Below, in pieces: positions 1 through 8,246 of a stretch of DNA of 64,000 nucleotides (the first letter of the stretch is position 1; each line of letters begins with the position of its first letter). Below the pieces are notes generated by a model. That model searched no databases, was not told the origin of the DNA, and saw nothing but the letters and a program-made list of their open reading frames with translations. Source of the DNA: Klebsiella sp. RHBSTW-00484 (GTDB taxonomy: Bacteria > Pseudomonadota > Gammaproteobacteria > Enterobacterales > Enterobacteriaceae); NCBI RefSeq assembly GCF_013705725.1, contig NZ_CP055481.1, positions 2,294,001 to 2,358,000 on the forward strand. Direction: 5' to 3'. The position numbers and the translations under genes were made by a program.

Positions 1-986
1 ATAGTGAACGGACCAGGCGGTACCGTACTTTGGTAGATCTCATAGCCGTTCTGCTTCACCGAGACCTGGGCCGTGCCGCGGGCAATCCCGTGGATTACCG
101 GGGCAAAGCCCTTCTGGCTATCCGGCAGCATGTTATCGTCGGACGCCAACTGCACGCCGCGGAAGTTAATGCCATCGAAGACATCACCGTTGGTATAGCT
201 GTCGCCAAGCGTCAGGCGCGAGCGCAGCAGCGTGATGTCACGCTCCAGCCAGGTGTTGACGTGCTGCCATTTGTTTTCACTGATCGACGAACTACCGCTG
301 CTGCTGTAGCTCCAGGTGGTGTTATCACGCAAGCGCCAGGCGCCCAGATTCAGGCCGCTTTGCAGGTTCAGGTAGGCGTAGTTGCTGCTGCCGCCCACGT
401 CGTTGTGGACGTTGTTGCCGGTGAAGTTGTAGTTCAGCAACCCGGCGTTAATCCCGTGGTCCCAGAGCTCAGGCGGAATGTAGCCGCGGGCGCGGTTGCC
501 CATAAATGCCTGGGGAACGGTTATCCAGAGCCGCTGCTGTCCGGCATCAAAGCGGGTAGTGGCATCTTTTATCATCTCGGTCAACGGCACGCAGGCGTCC
601 GCTGCCAGTACGTCGATTCCGGCAATGGTCAATGTATTGACGCCCATGCTGGCAAGTTGCCCACGCGTCAGGCAGGGGGCCAGTTCGTGGCTTTTTTCGT
701 CGACATTAAAGGTGACATCGCGGGTGGTCATATACCCGTCATTCAGATAGATATCTGCGCGATAGGTACCTGGCGGCAACTCCTGGCCTTTTTCAAAACT
801 GGAAAGATCCGCTACGGCCGCGGGATCGTCCGCCAGAAAACGCGGGTTAAAATAGAGTTCCGCCTGTGCATAAAAGGCTGGTGAGGCGAGTAAAAAGGCA
901 AGAGGGATCTGCGCGAATATGCGCGCAGATCCTGGAGCAATGCGCCGGGTATCCAAACAGTCGAGTCCATATTTCAGATGTGACAT
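1..986 (-). CDS. fimD: Fimbrial outer-membrane usher, FimD type (3' part beyond window)
   Basis: The frame is open from the ATG at 986-984 to the window edge, so only the N-terminal ~328 residues are seen. A signal peptide (…LLASPAFYAQA) precedes the usher N-terminal domain, with the typical ELYFNPRFLADDP opening, and then the start of the 24-strand beta-barrel (NYNFTGNNVHND, SGLNLGAWRLRDN, the TLGDSYTNGDVFDGINFRG region). Ushers accept chaperone-subunit complexes and export and polymerise them across the outer membrane. The gene lies 75 bp downstream of the chaperone gene on the same strand, in the order subunit-subunit-chaperone-usher of type 1 fimbrial operons. Family assignment is firm. 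Whether tip-adhesin genes follow cannot be seen. Confidence 0.93.
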   Translation of the reverse strand, partial: MSHLKYGLDCLDTRRIAPGSARIFAQIPLAFLLASPAFYAQAELYFNPRFLADDPAAVADLSSFEKGQELPPGTYRADIYLNDGYMTTRDVTFNVDEKSHELAPCLTRGQLASMGVNTLTIAGIDVLAADACVPLTEMIKDATTRFDAGQQRLWITVPQAFMGNRARGYIPPELWDHGINAGLLNYNFTGNNVHNDVGGSSNYAYLNLQSGLNLGAWRLRDNTTWSYSSSGSSSISENKWQHVNTWLERDITLLRSRLTLGDSYTNGDVFDGINFRGVQLASDDNMLPDSQKGFAPVIHGIARGTAQVSVKQNGYEIYQSTVPPGPFT

Positions 987-1061
987 AGTCCCTCCGGTCC
1001 AAAGTCGCCCGGCAATCGGTATATTTTTAGTTCAGGGGGGAGAGCGCGGCTCCCCGTTCAG

Positions 1062-1772
1062 TTACTGCATAGCGCCTTTCATACGCGGAGTCAGGGCGCC
1101 GTAGTCGTTGATCGTCCGCCAGGTAATTTCGCTACCTGCATCGGAGGGTAACTGGACGGTGGTTTCGCCCATCGGCGGGACCAGCGCATTTTTCAGAATG
1201 CGGGTTCCGGCATTGAGCTCGGTAACCGTCTGAAAATAAGGCGTCGGATTAATCAGCGTGAGCGAGCCCGCGCTGCGACGAAACTTCAGCTTTTCCGGAG
1301 CCTGATCCGGCGGCAGCGCCAGCTTTGCCGGGCGATAATAGAGCTTGATGCGGCTGATAATCGCCAGCTGCAGGGTGTTGTCGCTGAGTTTCGATTTGTC
1401 CATCGACGGGATCGCTTTGACGTTCATCCAGAACAGGGTTTCCCGGTCCTGTGGCAGCTGGTTATTGGTGGCATCAAGGATGCGCAGGGTGTTCTCTTTT
1501 TTCCCCTGCATGGCAAACAGCGGCGGAGTGATAACAAAACGTCCGTCTTTCACGCCATCGGCATTTTCTACCCAGGACTGGATCAGATAGGTGTTCTCGT
1601 CGTTATTGGTCACTGCCAACTGAACTTGCTTCTGCCCGGACGGATAAATGACGCGAGTTGCACCCAGCGCGACCCCAGCTTGCGCCTGCGCGGCGAAACC
1701 AGTGGTGGCGATCAGTAAAAGTCCTGCCAGTAAACCGCGCATCCCGCGCATAGTACCCAGTGTATTTTTCAT
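1062..1772 (-). CDS. fimC: Periplasmic fimbrial chaperone, FimC type
   Basis: A 236-aa PapD/FimC-family chaperone that completes the immunoglobulin fold of pilin subunits by donor-strand complementation and delivers them to the usher. A signal peptide (LLAGLLLIATTGFAAQAQA) is followed by VALGATRVIYPSGQKQVQL, which carries the subdomain-1 Arg used to anchor the subunit carboxylate, then the FWMNVKAIPS strand and the C-terminal domain with LINPTPYFQTV. I chose the ATG at 1772 because AGAGGT stands directly upstream of it. An in-frame ATG at 1793 would add seven residues (MSKKEVS) with no better ribosome site. It sits between the FimI-like subunit gene and the usher gene and is very likely co-transcribed with them. 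Confidence 0.93.
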   Translation of the reverse strand: MKNTLGTMRGMRGLLAGLLLIATTGFAAQAQAGVALGATRVIYPSGQKQVQLAVTNNDENTYLIQSWVENADGVKDGRFVITPPLFAMQGKKENTLRILDATNNQLPQDRETLFWMNVKAIPSMDKSKLSDNTLQLAIISRIKLYYRPAKLALPPDQAPEKLKFRRSAGSLTLINPTPYFQTVTELNAGTRILKNALVPPMGETTVQLPSDAGSEITWRTINDYGALTPRMKGAMQ

Positions 1773-1818
1773 GCTTACCTCTTTCTTACTCACTGTTATT
1801 TCCTGTTACCGGTACTGA

Positions 1819-2367
1819 TTACTGGTAGGTCAGGGAGAACCAGGCCTGAGCATTTGCTGCTCCTCCGGTGACCTGATTCCCGGTGGAACGATATTTGGCG
1901 ACAAAATGCAGGGTAGTAGGACCCGTGTGCAGTTGTGTCCATGATGCTGGTGGCGCATTGAGTGGGATCAGATTGCCTGTTTTATCAAACAGGGCCACGC
2001 CAATGCCGGTGGCGATCCCCGGTCCTTCGCCCACCGAGAGCACGTCCGGGTTTTTACCGTCCGCGACGCCGTGAAATGCCACGCCAACGTGCTGGCTCAC
2101 GGCGGTACTGCACTCCTGCAGGTGAATATCGAAGGGGACGGGATTGGTATCCTCGCCCGCAGAATGAAACCGATTGCTGCTGATTTGCCCCATCTTGACC
2201 GTCATCTGCCGATCGCCCGCTTCAACGCGGCATGACTCGGCAATGACAAGCCCCTGGAAACGCATGCCTCCACCGGGCAGCATGATGTCCCATTGGTTAC
2301 CGGCCAGCGCCAGCGGTGGGAGCAAAAATATCAACAGACCTGACTTCATCCTTTGCATCGTTATCAC
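1819..2367 (-). CDS. fimI: Minor fimbrial subunit, FimI-like
   Basis: A 182-aa pilin-fold protein. A hydrophobic signal ([13 protein letters not shown]) is followed by a domain with the pilin cysteine pair (AESCRVEAG and HLQECSTAV) and the C-terminal aromatic beta-strand motif (AWFSLTYQ) recognised by chaperones. Position (second gene, between the major subunit and the chaperone) and length fit FimI of the type 1 fimbrial operon, a subunit associated with pilus assembly. Its mature N-terminus carries an unusual insert ([15 protein letters not shown]) before the [10 protein letters not shown] strand. Start codon choice between MITMQRM and MQRM is uncertain. Confidence 0.85.
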   Translation of the reverse strand: MITMQRMKSGLLIFLLPPLALAGNQWDIMLPGGGMRFQGLVIAESCRVEAGDRQMTVKMGQISSNRFHSAGEDTNPVPFDIHLQECSTAVSQHVGVAFHGVADGKNPDVLSVGEGPGIATGIGVALFDKTGNLIPLNAPPASWTQLHTGPTTLHFVAKYRSTGNQVTGGAANAQAWFSLTYQ

Positions 2368-2430
2368 CCCAGTCTTAATTCGGATAACGGGCCATCCTGG
2401 CCCGATGTGCTTCCCTGCCTGATGAAGAAA

Positions 2431-2973
2431 TTACTCGTACTGCACTTTAAAGGTGGCGTCAGCGTTAGCAGTACCCGCTGTGGCTGCACCTGTTGCGAAG
2501 TAGCGAGCCTGGAACGGGATGACGTTGGTGCCATCGTTCAGAGTGGTTTGCGCGCCGAAGGTTGCGCCATCCAGCGCCAGTGGAACACCGGTACGGTCAA
2601 GGATCTGCACGCCGACGTTAGTCGCGCCGCCCGCAGCGGAGTTCTGCAGTGCCAGTACGGTTGGGTTGGTGCTGTCAATCGCTGTGCCGGTGAAAGCGAT
2701 AGCCGCTTTTTCGGAAACGGTGGTGTCACAATCATTCAGCTGGATGTTAAAGCCGACTGCAGAGCTGGTGCTGCCCGCGGTAGCGAGACGTGCTGAACGA
2801 ACCTGGCCTAACTGAACGGTCTGGTCGATAGAACCGGCATCAACTGCACAGGCTGCGTTAACCACTTCACCTTTAAAATGCACCGTACCGCCGTTCACCG
2901 TGGCATCCGCTGCCAGGGCCGCTGCAGAGCTCAGGGACAATGCTGAAATAACGATGAGTGCTAATTTGTTCAT
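2431..2973 (-). CDS. fimA: Major type 1 fimbrial subunit (pilin), FimA-like
   Basis: A 180-aa secreted pilin that forms the fimbrial rod. It has an N-terminal signal peptide ([15 protein letters not shown]), the donor-strand segment [20 protein letters not shown] with the first Cys, LNDCDTTV with the second Cys, and the C-terminal beta-zipper strand ATFKVQYE. A strong ribosome site (AGGAG) precedes the ATG. First gene of the fim-type cluster. A short hairpin (TGAAGC ggt GCTTCA, 3002-3016) lies between it and the upstream LuxR-type gene and may separate the two transcripts. No invertible-element repeats of the fimS type were found next to the promoter. Confidence 0.94.
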   Translation of the reverse strand: MNKLALIVISALSLSSAAALAADATVNGGTVHFKGEVVNAACAVDAGSIDQTVQLGQVRSARLATAGSTSSAVGFNIQLNDCDTTVSEKAAIAFTGTAIDSTNPTVLALQNSAAGGATNVGVQILDRTGVPLALDGATFGAQTTLNDGTNVIPFQARYFATGAATAGTANADATFKVQYE

Positions 2974-3013
2974 GGTAAATCTCCTGTTGATTAAATAATC
3001 CTGAAGCGGTGCT

Positions 3014-3532
3014 TCACTTAAAAAAACATTTGTTGTTAAAAAATAATTTTTGAAACGTAATCCTATTTCTGCAACCCAGTTTATTCATCAGGTTGCGGCG
3101 ATGCGTATAAATAGTCTTAAGTTTCACGCCAAATTCTTCTGCTATTTCCTGGTTGCTTTCCCCTCTGCTTAACATACTTAATATCTGTTTTTCACGCAGA
3201 CTCAGATGGAATTTAGTATGATAGTTTCCCGACATCTCTTTCTTTAAGAAGAAATTCAGGATGCTCTTGGTATTACTCTTTTTGTCTAATACTGTTATTT
3301 TTTCAAATAGCTCCGACTTATAAAAGGCTAAGTCGCTGGATGCAAAGGCAACAATGTTCTTATTCGAAAAATAAATCCACTCCGAGCCTGAAAGATCGTT
3401 GGAGTCCAGGTCTATAATCAAAAAGAAATTGTCAATAAACTCTACCCCAAGTAATTCAATAAGGCCCTGGGTAAAATATTTATCCTTAGATAAAATATTA
3501 GTTGATAGATTCATATCTGAACGCAATCTCAT
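3014..3532 (-). CDS. LuxR-type HTH transcriptional regulator next to fimbrial genes
   Basis: A 172-aa protein with a C-terminal LuxR/FixJ-type helix-turn-helix: the [25 protein letters not shown] part (written here in pieces: [39 protein letters not shown]). The N-terminal half has no response-regulator phospho-acceptor pattern that I can recognise. It is visibly AT-richer than the pilin genes, as fimbrial regulators often are. It lies 40 bp upstream of the major pilin gene on the same strand, so control of this fimbrial operon is the natural inference; the Salmonella FimZ/FimW group acts this way. The start is uncertain: ATG at 3532 has AAGG almost touching it, and ATG at 3514 is the alternative. 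Confidence 0.8.
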   Translation of the reverse strand: MRLRSDMNLSTNILSKDKYFTQGLIELLGVEFIDNFFLIIDLDSNDLSGSEWIYFSNKNIVAFASSDLAFYKSELFEKITVLDKKSNTKSILNFFLKKEMSGNYHTKFHLSLREKQILSMLSRGESNQEIAEEFGVKLKTIYTHRRNLMNKLGCRNRITFQKLFFNNKCFFK

Positions 3533-4298
3533 CCTTGGGTTGACCTTTAACTCATCGTTATTAAAACCATTCAGCGAATTAGGAGTAATCTACCATCGCA
3601 TATCGTTATGAGACACGCAGTAGATAAGCTAAAGGACTTAGTAGCTATTAATCGCATAAACTGTAGGGTTATATGTTGCAAAATTGCCTGTCTGGCGGTT
3701 TAAAATCTCAAATTTCAATGTTCATAACGATTTTTATATAAATAAAATGATAGGATTTAGTTATCATTTTACATAAAACAATAGGCATACTCTTTATATT
3801 GGAATTTTCTTAGGGAATATTCTTTCCTGTTTTCCAGTGTTTCTTATCATTAGTATGCTAAAAGCATATTTTTGTTCTTTTATACTCACATAAAATATCT
3901 GCATATTCCGCTCCGGGCATCTAATCATGAAGAGGAAAATACTGCCGTTGATGCTATGTTTTTCCATGCAGTTAATTACATGGCGTTATTATTTTATGCT
4001 TATGTATTTGTCTCTTAATCTTTACCGCAGCATCAGGTTTCTTTATCTCTGCTTATCGCGGCGTGGCCATGTTGTCTTCAGTGGAAGGTGAGCTCCGATG
4101 AGTCAGGCTGCCCCCTTGTTTCGATGAGGACAATAATACCATTGAATTTTTCATTGGTTATATGTATTTTGTTTTTTCGATTTTTAGATGTTATAATCTA
4201 ATTTATAAGAAAATTATAATGGAATTCAGCATAAGATGCTGTTTGTGCCAAATCTATGCGGATTGTGTGCGTCTGAGGATTATTTGAAAGGCTAGTAT
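3533..4298. other. AT-rich intergenic region between divergent regulators
   Basis: 766 bp without a convincing gene, strongly AT-rich, between the divergent LuxR-type and MarT-like regulator genes. It must contain both promoters. Visible structure is a perfect 9-bp inverted repeat (AAAATGATA at 3744-3752 and TATCATTTT at 3762-3770). A 54-codon frame (3927-4091) begins MKRKILPLMLCFSMQLITW, but it lacks a ribosome site. The composition would suit H-NS silencing. Confidence 0.5.
3744..3770. promoter_or_regulatory. Perfect inverted repeat, possible operator
   Basis: AAAATGATA, nine-base spacer, TATCATTTT. Perfect dyad within the AT-rich region between two divergent regulator genes. It could be a regulator-binding site or a chance hairpin; no known consensus was matched. 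Confidence 0.3.
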
Positions 4299-4866
4299 AT
4301 GATCTACAAAATTCAAGGTACGATTCATTTCAGGAGTGATGACGGGCTGGTATGGCTCGATGATGACTCTAACGTCGCGCTAACAGCCACAACAAGTCGC
4401 CTGCTTAAATTCCTTTTAGACCATAGAGAGCGTGTGGTTTATCGGGATGAGATCCTTGAAAAAGTCTGGGATGCGCATGGGCTACGGACTTCCAGCCATA
4501 GTCTCAATAAGTATATTTCGGACCTGAGAGCCGTATTCAGGCATATGGGGTGTACTGAAGAGGTTATCGTTACCGTACCAAAAATTGGGTTCAGGGTATC
4601 TGAAAGCATTGCGATAGAGATAATTGACCGCCCAGAAAACGATGCCCGCAGTCTAAATGGCGTTGGAAGTCATATTGAAAGTGACGTTGAAGAGAGTCGT
4701 GAAAGCAAAGCCGGCAATCAACAAAATAGATCATCAAGCTCTGTTATCAAGAACGTCTCTTATGCCTGTCTTGCGCTGCTCACTTTAACGCTGCTGTTTG
4801 TGGGCTTCAAAAATGATTTCTTTCACCTGCATTTTTGGGCTGAGAAGGATGATATCTATTATTTAG
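4299..4866 (+). pseudogene. MarT-like (CadC/ToxR-type) regulator, 5' part, split by IS
   Basis: This holds the first 189 codons of a membrane-anchored regulator: an OmpR/CadC-type winged helix at residues ~5-105 (TATTSRLLKFLLDHRERVVY, EKVWDAHG, SLNKYISDLRAVFRHMG, VPKIGFRV), a polar linker, and one transmembrane helix (~150-168, YACLALLTLTLLFVGF). The reading frame is cut after …DDIYYL by the ISPpu12-like element. The element supplies GVSGLNG and a stop at 4887-4889, so a 196-aa protein lacking its periplasmic domain could still be made. Removing the element and one target copy joins this frame exactly to 8247-8515, giving a 278-aa protein. Similarity to MarT is inferred from architecture and from the adjacent FidL-like gene. 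Confidence 0.85.
4859..4866 (+). repeat. Target-site duplication, left copy (TTATTTAG)
   Basis: Eight bases TTATTTAG directly before the left inverted repeat, identical to 8239-8246 directly after the right inverted repeat. An 8-bp duplication is characteristic of ISL3-family elements. Confidence 0.93.
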
Positions 4867-4890
4867 GGGTAAGCGGATTAAATGGTTGAT
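4867..4890 (+). repeat. Left terminal inverted repeat of the ISL3 element
   Basis: Begins GGGTAAGCGGATTAAATGG and pairs with 8215-8238, whose reverse complement begins GGGTATACGGATTTAATGG, with three mismatches over 24 bases. It contains the TGA that now ends the truncated host regulator. Confidence 0.93.
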
Positions 4891-4953
4891 CTTACCTTTG
4901 CATGAGAGTGAGACAGACCGGCATCTCATCGGATTATCTGGTTGATGCTTCAC

Positions 4954-5361
4954 CTACTGCTGGTGCATGTTTCCTTCGCTAATTCCAGCAAGAACCCCAC
5001 ACGCCTCAACTTCCCGGTCATCGTTGCAACTCGCTCTCAGTGAAACGAGTTGTTTCTCAAGCGCTTGCAGAGCGGTTATCTGCGACCGCACATGAGAGAT
5101 GTGATCATCGAGCAAGGCGTTGACGGCGGTACAAGGCTGATGAGGGTCGTCCTGATAGCTCTGTAGTTCGTGAATCTCAGCCAGTGACAGGCCCAGGATT
5201 CTGCAGCGACGGATGAAGGCCAGCCCCTCACCATGCTTCTCGGTATAGACACGGTAACCGTTGTCCTGCCGATCAGGCGGCGGCAACAAGCCCTGCTGTT
5301 CATAGAAGCGGATCGTCTGTGTTTCGACCCCTACCAACTGCGCCAACTGACCAATGCGCAT
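4954..5361 (-). CDS. MerR-family metal-responsive regulator (CadR/PbrR-like)
   Basis: A 135-aa regulator beginning MRIGQLAQLVGVETQTIRFY, the typical MerR helix-turn-helix start, with GYRVYTEKHGEGLAFIRRCR and a dimerisation helix. Cysteines at 77 (PHQPC), 112 (RASC) and 121 (EVEAC) match in number and spacing the three metal ligands of the Cd/Pb-sensing MerR branch. The start at 5361 has GGGGAGGAGG just upstream; a start at 5376 would add MGRRL. It is divergent from the exporter gene, and the shared 96-bp interval holds a promoter with the 19-bp spacer of MerR-controlled promoters. Likely signal: Cd(II), Pb(II) or Zn(II) (inference). Confidence 0.92.
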   Translation of the reverse strand: MRIGQLAQLVGVETQTIRFYEQQGLLPPPDRQDNGYRVYTEKHGEGLAFIRRCRILGLSLAEIHELQSYQDDPHQPCTAVNALLDDHISHVRSQITALQALEKQLVSLRASCNDDREVEACGVLAGISEGNMHQQ

Positions 5362-5392
5362 CAGCCTCCTCCCCAACGGATTCTTTACTCTA

Positions 5393-5423
5393 TTGACCTT
5401 ATAGTAGCTTTATAGTTTAAAAT
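5393..5423 (+). promoter_or_regulatory. MerR-type promoter with 19-bp spacer for the exporter gene
   Basis: -35 TTGACC (5393-5398), 19-base spacer, -10 TAAAAT (5418-5423). The long spacer and the imperfect dyad inside it (TTATAG…CTTTATAG) are the hallmark of promoters that MerR-family activators untwist. It lies between the divergent merR-like gene and the CDF exporter gene that starts at 5457. Confidence 0.8.
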
Positions 5424-5456
5424 GGTACCACAACATTGTTCAAGTGGAGTCGTATC

Positions 5457-6353
5457 ATGAGCAAATCCTGTGGTGGCGCCTGTGGCGGTGATGCAACGTC
5501 CGCAGCGGATACCGATATACAGGCCTCCTCCGAGGCGCCAGGGAGATGGGTCAGTGTTTATGCCGTGCCGAAGATGGACTGTCCATCAGAAGAACGAATG
5601 ATTCGCCTAGCCCTGAACGGCTTTGAGGAGATTCGGGCGCTGTCCTTCGACTTGTCGAACCGCCGGCTGAAGGTCGTGCATGACGGCGAGGTCGAGCCCG
5701 TCACCTCGAAACTGAAGACCTTGGGGCTAGGCGCCTCGCTTCAGGAAACCGTCGCTGCAAATCCGGAGACCATCAAGGCCGCCGAGTTTTCGGCAGCTTC
5801 TGCTAAGCAAGAATCCGGGACCCTGCGCTGGTTGCTCGGCATCAATGCACTTCTGTTCGTGGTGGAAATGACTGCCGGTCTGATCGCCCGGTCCACCGGC
5901 CTGATTGGAGAATCCCTGGACAATTTTGCCGATGCGGCGGTGTACGGGCTTGCCCTTTATGCGGTTGGACATAGCGTGAAAATGCAGGTACGTGCCGCGC
6001 ATCTTGCTGGTGTACTGCAACTGATCTTGGCTGTGGGCGTGCTCGTAGAGGTGGTGAGACGCTTTGTATTCGGTAGTGAGCCTGAATCGCTGGTGATGAT
6101 GGCTATCGCATTCGTCGCATTGATTGCCAATACCAGTTGTCTGCTGCTCATATCCAAACATCGGGAAGGCGGGGCGCACATGAAGGCAAGCTGGATATTC
6201 TCGGCCAACGACGTGGTGATCAACCTGGGGGTCATCACCGCCGGCGCCCTGGTCGCGTGGACCGGTTCCAATTATCCGGATCTGATTATCGGCACCATCG
6301 CGGGGGGCATTGTACTTAACGGTGCCAGACGCATTTTGGCGTTGAAGGGTTAA
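5457..6353 (+). CDS. Cation diffusion facilitator-type metal exporter with N-terminal metal-binding region
   Basis: A 298-aa inner-membrane protein. N-terminus MSKSCGGACGGD is Cys/Gly-rich. Residues ~30-100 resemble a small metal-binding (HMA-like) fold with VPKMDCPSEERM, and ~120-298 hold the CDF transmembrane domain (INALLFVVEMTAGLIARSTG, GESLDNFADAAVYGLALYAVG, then further helices). The Asp-bearing DNFADA segment corresponds to the CDF metal site. CDF proteins expel divalent metals by proton exchange. I prefer ATG 5457 over 5436. The protein ends within the last membrane segment and lacks the usual cytoplasmic C-terminal domain. First gene of the lspA/tnpA-directed transcript, under the MerR-type promoter. 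Confidence 0.9.
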   Translation: MSKSCGGACGGDATSAADTDIQASSEAPGRWVSVYAVPKMDCPSEERMIRLALNGFEEIRALSFDLSNRRLKVVHDGEVEPVTSKLKTLGLGASLQETVAANPETIKAAEFSAASAKQESGTLRWLLGINALLFVVEMTAGLIARSTGLIGESLDNFADAAVYGLALYAVGHSVKMQVRAAHLAGVLQLILAVGVLVEVVRRFVFGSEPESLVMMAIAFVALIANTSCLLLISKHREGGAHMKASWIFSANDVVINLGVITAGALVAWTGSNYPDLIIGTIAGGIVLNGARRILALKG

Positions 6354-6356
6354 ATA

Positions 6357-6869
6357 ATGCTCATTATTGGCAAAAAGCTCTCGCCGTATGCCCTATTGTC
6401 CATATCGGGCCTGCTGGCAGCGTCTGATCAGGCTGTAAAGTGGCTGGTGCAGCAATCAATGGCCTATGGCGAGTATGTTTCGGTGACCCCGTTCTTTAAC
6501 TGGGTGCACCTATGGAACACCGGTGCCGCATTCAGTCTTTTTGCGAATGGTGGAGGCTGGCAGCGCTACTTTTTTATCGGAATCGCGGTAGTGGTCTCGA
6601 TTTTTCTGATCAAGCTGATCCTTGAAAATCGTCATAAAGGAGAAGCCATCGCTTACAGTCTTATCCTCGGTGGCGCCATGGGCAACCTGATTGACCGGGT
6701 CTTTCGCGGCTATGTTGTGGATTCCTTTGATTTCTATTGGCGAGACTGGCATTGGCCGGCCTTCAACCTGGCTGATATTGCAATTGTCCTCGGTGCCTTA
6801 CTTTTCGTTTCCAGCAGCTTGTTGGGTAAAAAAGCAAACACCAATGCCGAGTCGGATGGATCTGACTGA
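6357..6869 (+). CDS. lspA: Lipoprotein signal peptidase (SPase II) carried on the IS
   Basis: A 170-aa aspartyl protease of the inner membrane that cleaves prolipoprotein signal peptides before the lipid-modified Cys. Both catalytic aspartates are present, Asp113 in GNLIDR and Asp140 in FNLADI, as is the NTGAAFS motif; four membrane helices. Starts 3 bp after the exporter stop, so the two are translationally close. It is a second lspA copy additional to the chromosomal one expected elsewhere. Why metal-efflux elements carry lspA is not established. Confidence 0.96.
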   Translation: MLIIGKKLSPYALLSISGLLAASDQAVKWLVQQSMAYGEYVSVTPFFNWVHLWNTGAAFSLFANGGGWQRYFFIGIAVVVSIFLIKLILENRHKGEAIAYSLILGGAMGNLIDRVFRGYVVDSFDFYWRDWHWPAFNLADIAIVLGALLFVSSSLLGKKANTNAESDGSD

Positions 6870-6890
6870 CACCTACGCCTATACAACACC

Positions 6891-8180
6891 ATGACCGAAC
6901 TTCCCGACAACATCCTTCACCTGCCGCAATACCAAGTACTGGGCTGCAAATCAACCGACGACGAAATGCACTTCCAGGTGGACGTGCCCGATCCCATCGC
7001 CTGCGAGGAATGCGGCGTGCAGGGTGAGTTCGTACGGTTCGGCAAGCGTGACGTTCCCTATCGTGATCTGCCCATCCACGGCAAGCGGGTCACTCTCTGG
7101 GTGGTCCGCCGCCGATACACCTGCCGGGCCTGCAAGACAACATTCAGGCCCCAGCTACCGGAGATGGTGGACGGATTCCGTATGACACTGCGGCTGCATG
7201 AGTACGTGGAGAAGGAATCCTTCAACCACCCCTACACCTTTGTGGCGGCACAGACCGGCCTGGACGAGAAGACGGTGCGCGACATCTTCAACGCCCGCGC
7301 CGAGTTCCTGGGGCGCTGGCACCGCTTCGAGACGCCCCGCATCCTGGGCATTGACGAGCTATACCTGAACAAGCGCTACCGCTGCATTCTGACCAACATT
7401 GAGGAGCGAACCCTGCTCGACCTGCTGGCCACCCGCCGCCAGGACGTGGTGACCAACTACCTGATGAAGCTGAAAGACCGGCAGAAGGTCGAGATCGTCA
7501 GCATGGACATGTGGAACCCCTACCGGGCAGCGGTCAAGGCTGTGCTGCCCCAGGCCCGTATCGTGGTCGATAAGTTCCATGTGGTGCGCATGGCCAACGA
7601 TGCCCTAGAGAGAGTGCGCAAGGGCCTCAGAAAGGAGCTGAAACCGTCCCAGAGCCGGACTCTCAAGGGAGACCGGAAAATCCTGCTGAAACGCGCTCAC
7701 GAAGTCTCAGACCGGGAGCGCCTCATCATGGAGACCTGGACAGGCGCGTTCCCGCAACTGCTGGCCGCCTACGAGCACAAGGAGCGCTTCTACGGCATCT
7801 GGGACGCCACCACACGGCTCCAGGCAGAAGCCGCCCTGGACGAGTGGATAGCCACCATCCCGAAGGGCCAAAAGGAAGTCTGGAGCGATCTGGTCAGGGC
7901 AGTGGGAAACTGGCGCGAAGAGACCATGACCTACTTCGAGACGGACATGCCCGTCACCAACGCTTACACGGAGTCCATCAACCGACTGGCCAAGGACAAG
8001 AACCGTGAAGGGCGCGGTTACTCCTTCGAGGTGATGCGGGCACGAATGCTCTACACCACGAAGCACAAGAAGAAGGCACCGACTGCGAAGGTCTCTCCTT
8101 TCTACAAGAAAACCATCGGTTACGGACTGCCGGACTTCGCAGAGGAACTCAACTACGGAGTCGATCTATCAACCATCTGA
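6891..8180 (+). CDS. tnpA: ISL3-family transposase
   Basis: A 429-aa DDE transposase. An N-terminal zinc ribbon (Cys38/Cys41 and Cys78/Cys81) is followed by an HTH region (TGLDEKTVRDIFNARAEFLG) and the catalytic core with Asp155 (ILGIDELYL), Asp206 (VSMDMWNPYR) and VVDKFHVVR; the late Glu lies in TNAYTESINRLAKDKNREG. Full family length with no frame damage. Starts 21 bp after lspA and ends 34 bp before the right inverted repeat. It mobilises the element by cut-and-paste or copy-out, generating 8-bp target duplications. Confidence 0.97.
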   Translation: MTELPDNILHLPQYQVLGCKSTDDEMHFQVDVPDPIACEECGVQGEFVRFGKRDVPYRDLPIHGKRVTLWVVRRRYTCRACKTTFRPQLPEMVDGFRMTLRLHEYVEKESFNHPYTFVAAQTGLDEKTVRDIFNARAEFLGRWHRFETPRILGIDELYLNKRYRCILTNIEERTLLDLLATRRQDVVTNYLMKLKDRQKVEIVSMDMWNPYRAAVKAVLPQARIVVDKFHVVRMANDALERVRKGLRKELKPSQSRTLKGDRKILLKRAHEVSDRERLIMETWTGAFPQLLAAYEHKERFYGIWDATTRLQAEAALDEWIATIPKGQKEVWSDLVRAVGNWREETMTYFETDMPVTNAYTESINRLAKDKNREGRGYSFEVMRARMLYTTKHKKKAPTAKVSPFYKKTIGYGLPDFAEELNYGVDLSTI

Positions 8181-8214
8181 GGGTGGTATCAGATTGATGG
8201 GGTGAAGGTGCCCC

Positions 8215-8238
8215 ATCAACCATTAAATCCGTATACCC
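8215..8238 (-). repeat. Right terminal inverted repeat of the ISL3 element
   Basis: Its reverse complement matches the left end at 21 of 24 positions. Ends …GTATACCC immediately before the right TTATTTAG. Confidence 0.93.
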
Positions 8239-8246
8239 TTATTTAG
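8239..8246 (+). repeat. Target-site duplication, right copy (TTATTTAG)
   Basis: Identical to 4859-4866. Confidence 0.93.

Larger units (their letters stand above)
4867..8238 (+). mobile_element. ISPpu12-like insertion sequence (ISL3 family), complete
   Basis: The 3372-bp element is bounded by 24-bp imperfect inverted repeats (4867-4890 and 8215-8238, 21 of 24 positions matching, outer bases GGGTA) and flanked by 8-bp direct repeats TTATTTAG. Contents in order: merR-like regulator (minus), CDF metal exporter, lspA, ISL3 transposase (plus). This gene set is that of ISPpu12 of Pseudomonas plasmids, and as I recall it the length also agrees; neither was checked against a database. Base composition differs from the AT-rich host gene around it. 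All four genes look intact, so the element is probably active and recently acquired. Confidence 0.95.

Noticed and set aside
30..884. Long plus-strand open frame at the window start
   Set aside because: It is the shadow of the usher gene on the minus strand, which has a signal peptide and usher motifs.
3927..4091. 54-codon frame beginning MKRKILPLML in the AT-rich region
   Set aside because: No ribosome site, and its arginine-rich tail looks random; no support beyond length.
2974..4298. Search for a fimS-like invertible promoter element
   Set aside because: No pair of 9-bp inverted repeats of the TTGGGGCCA kind, and no FimB/FimE recombinase gene in the window.
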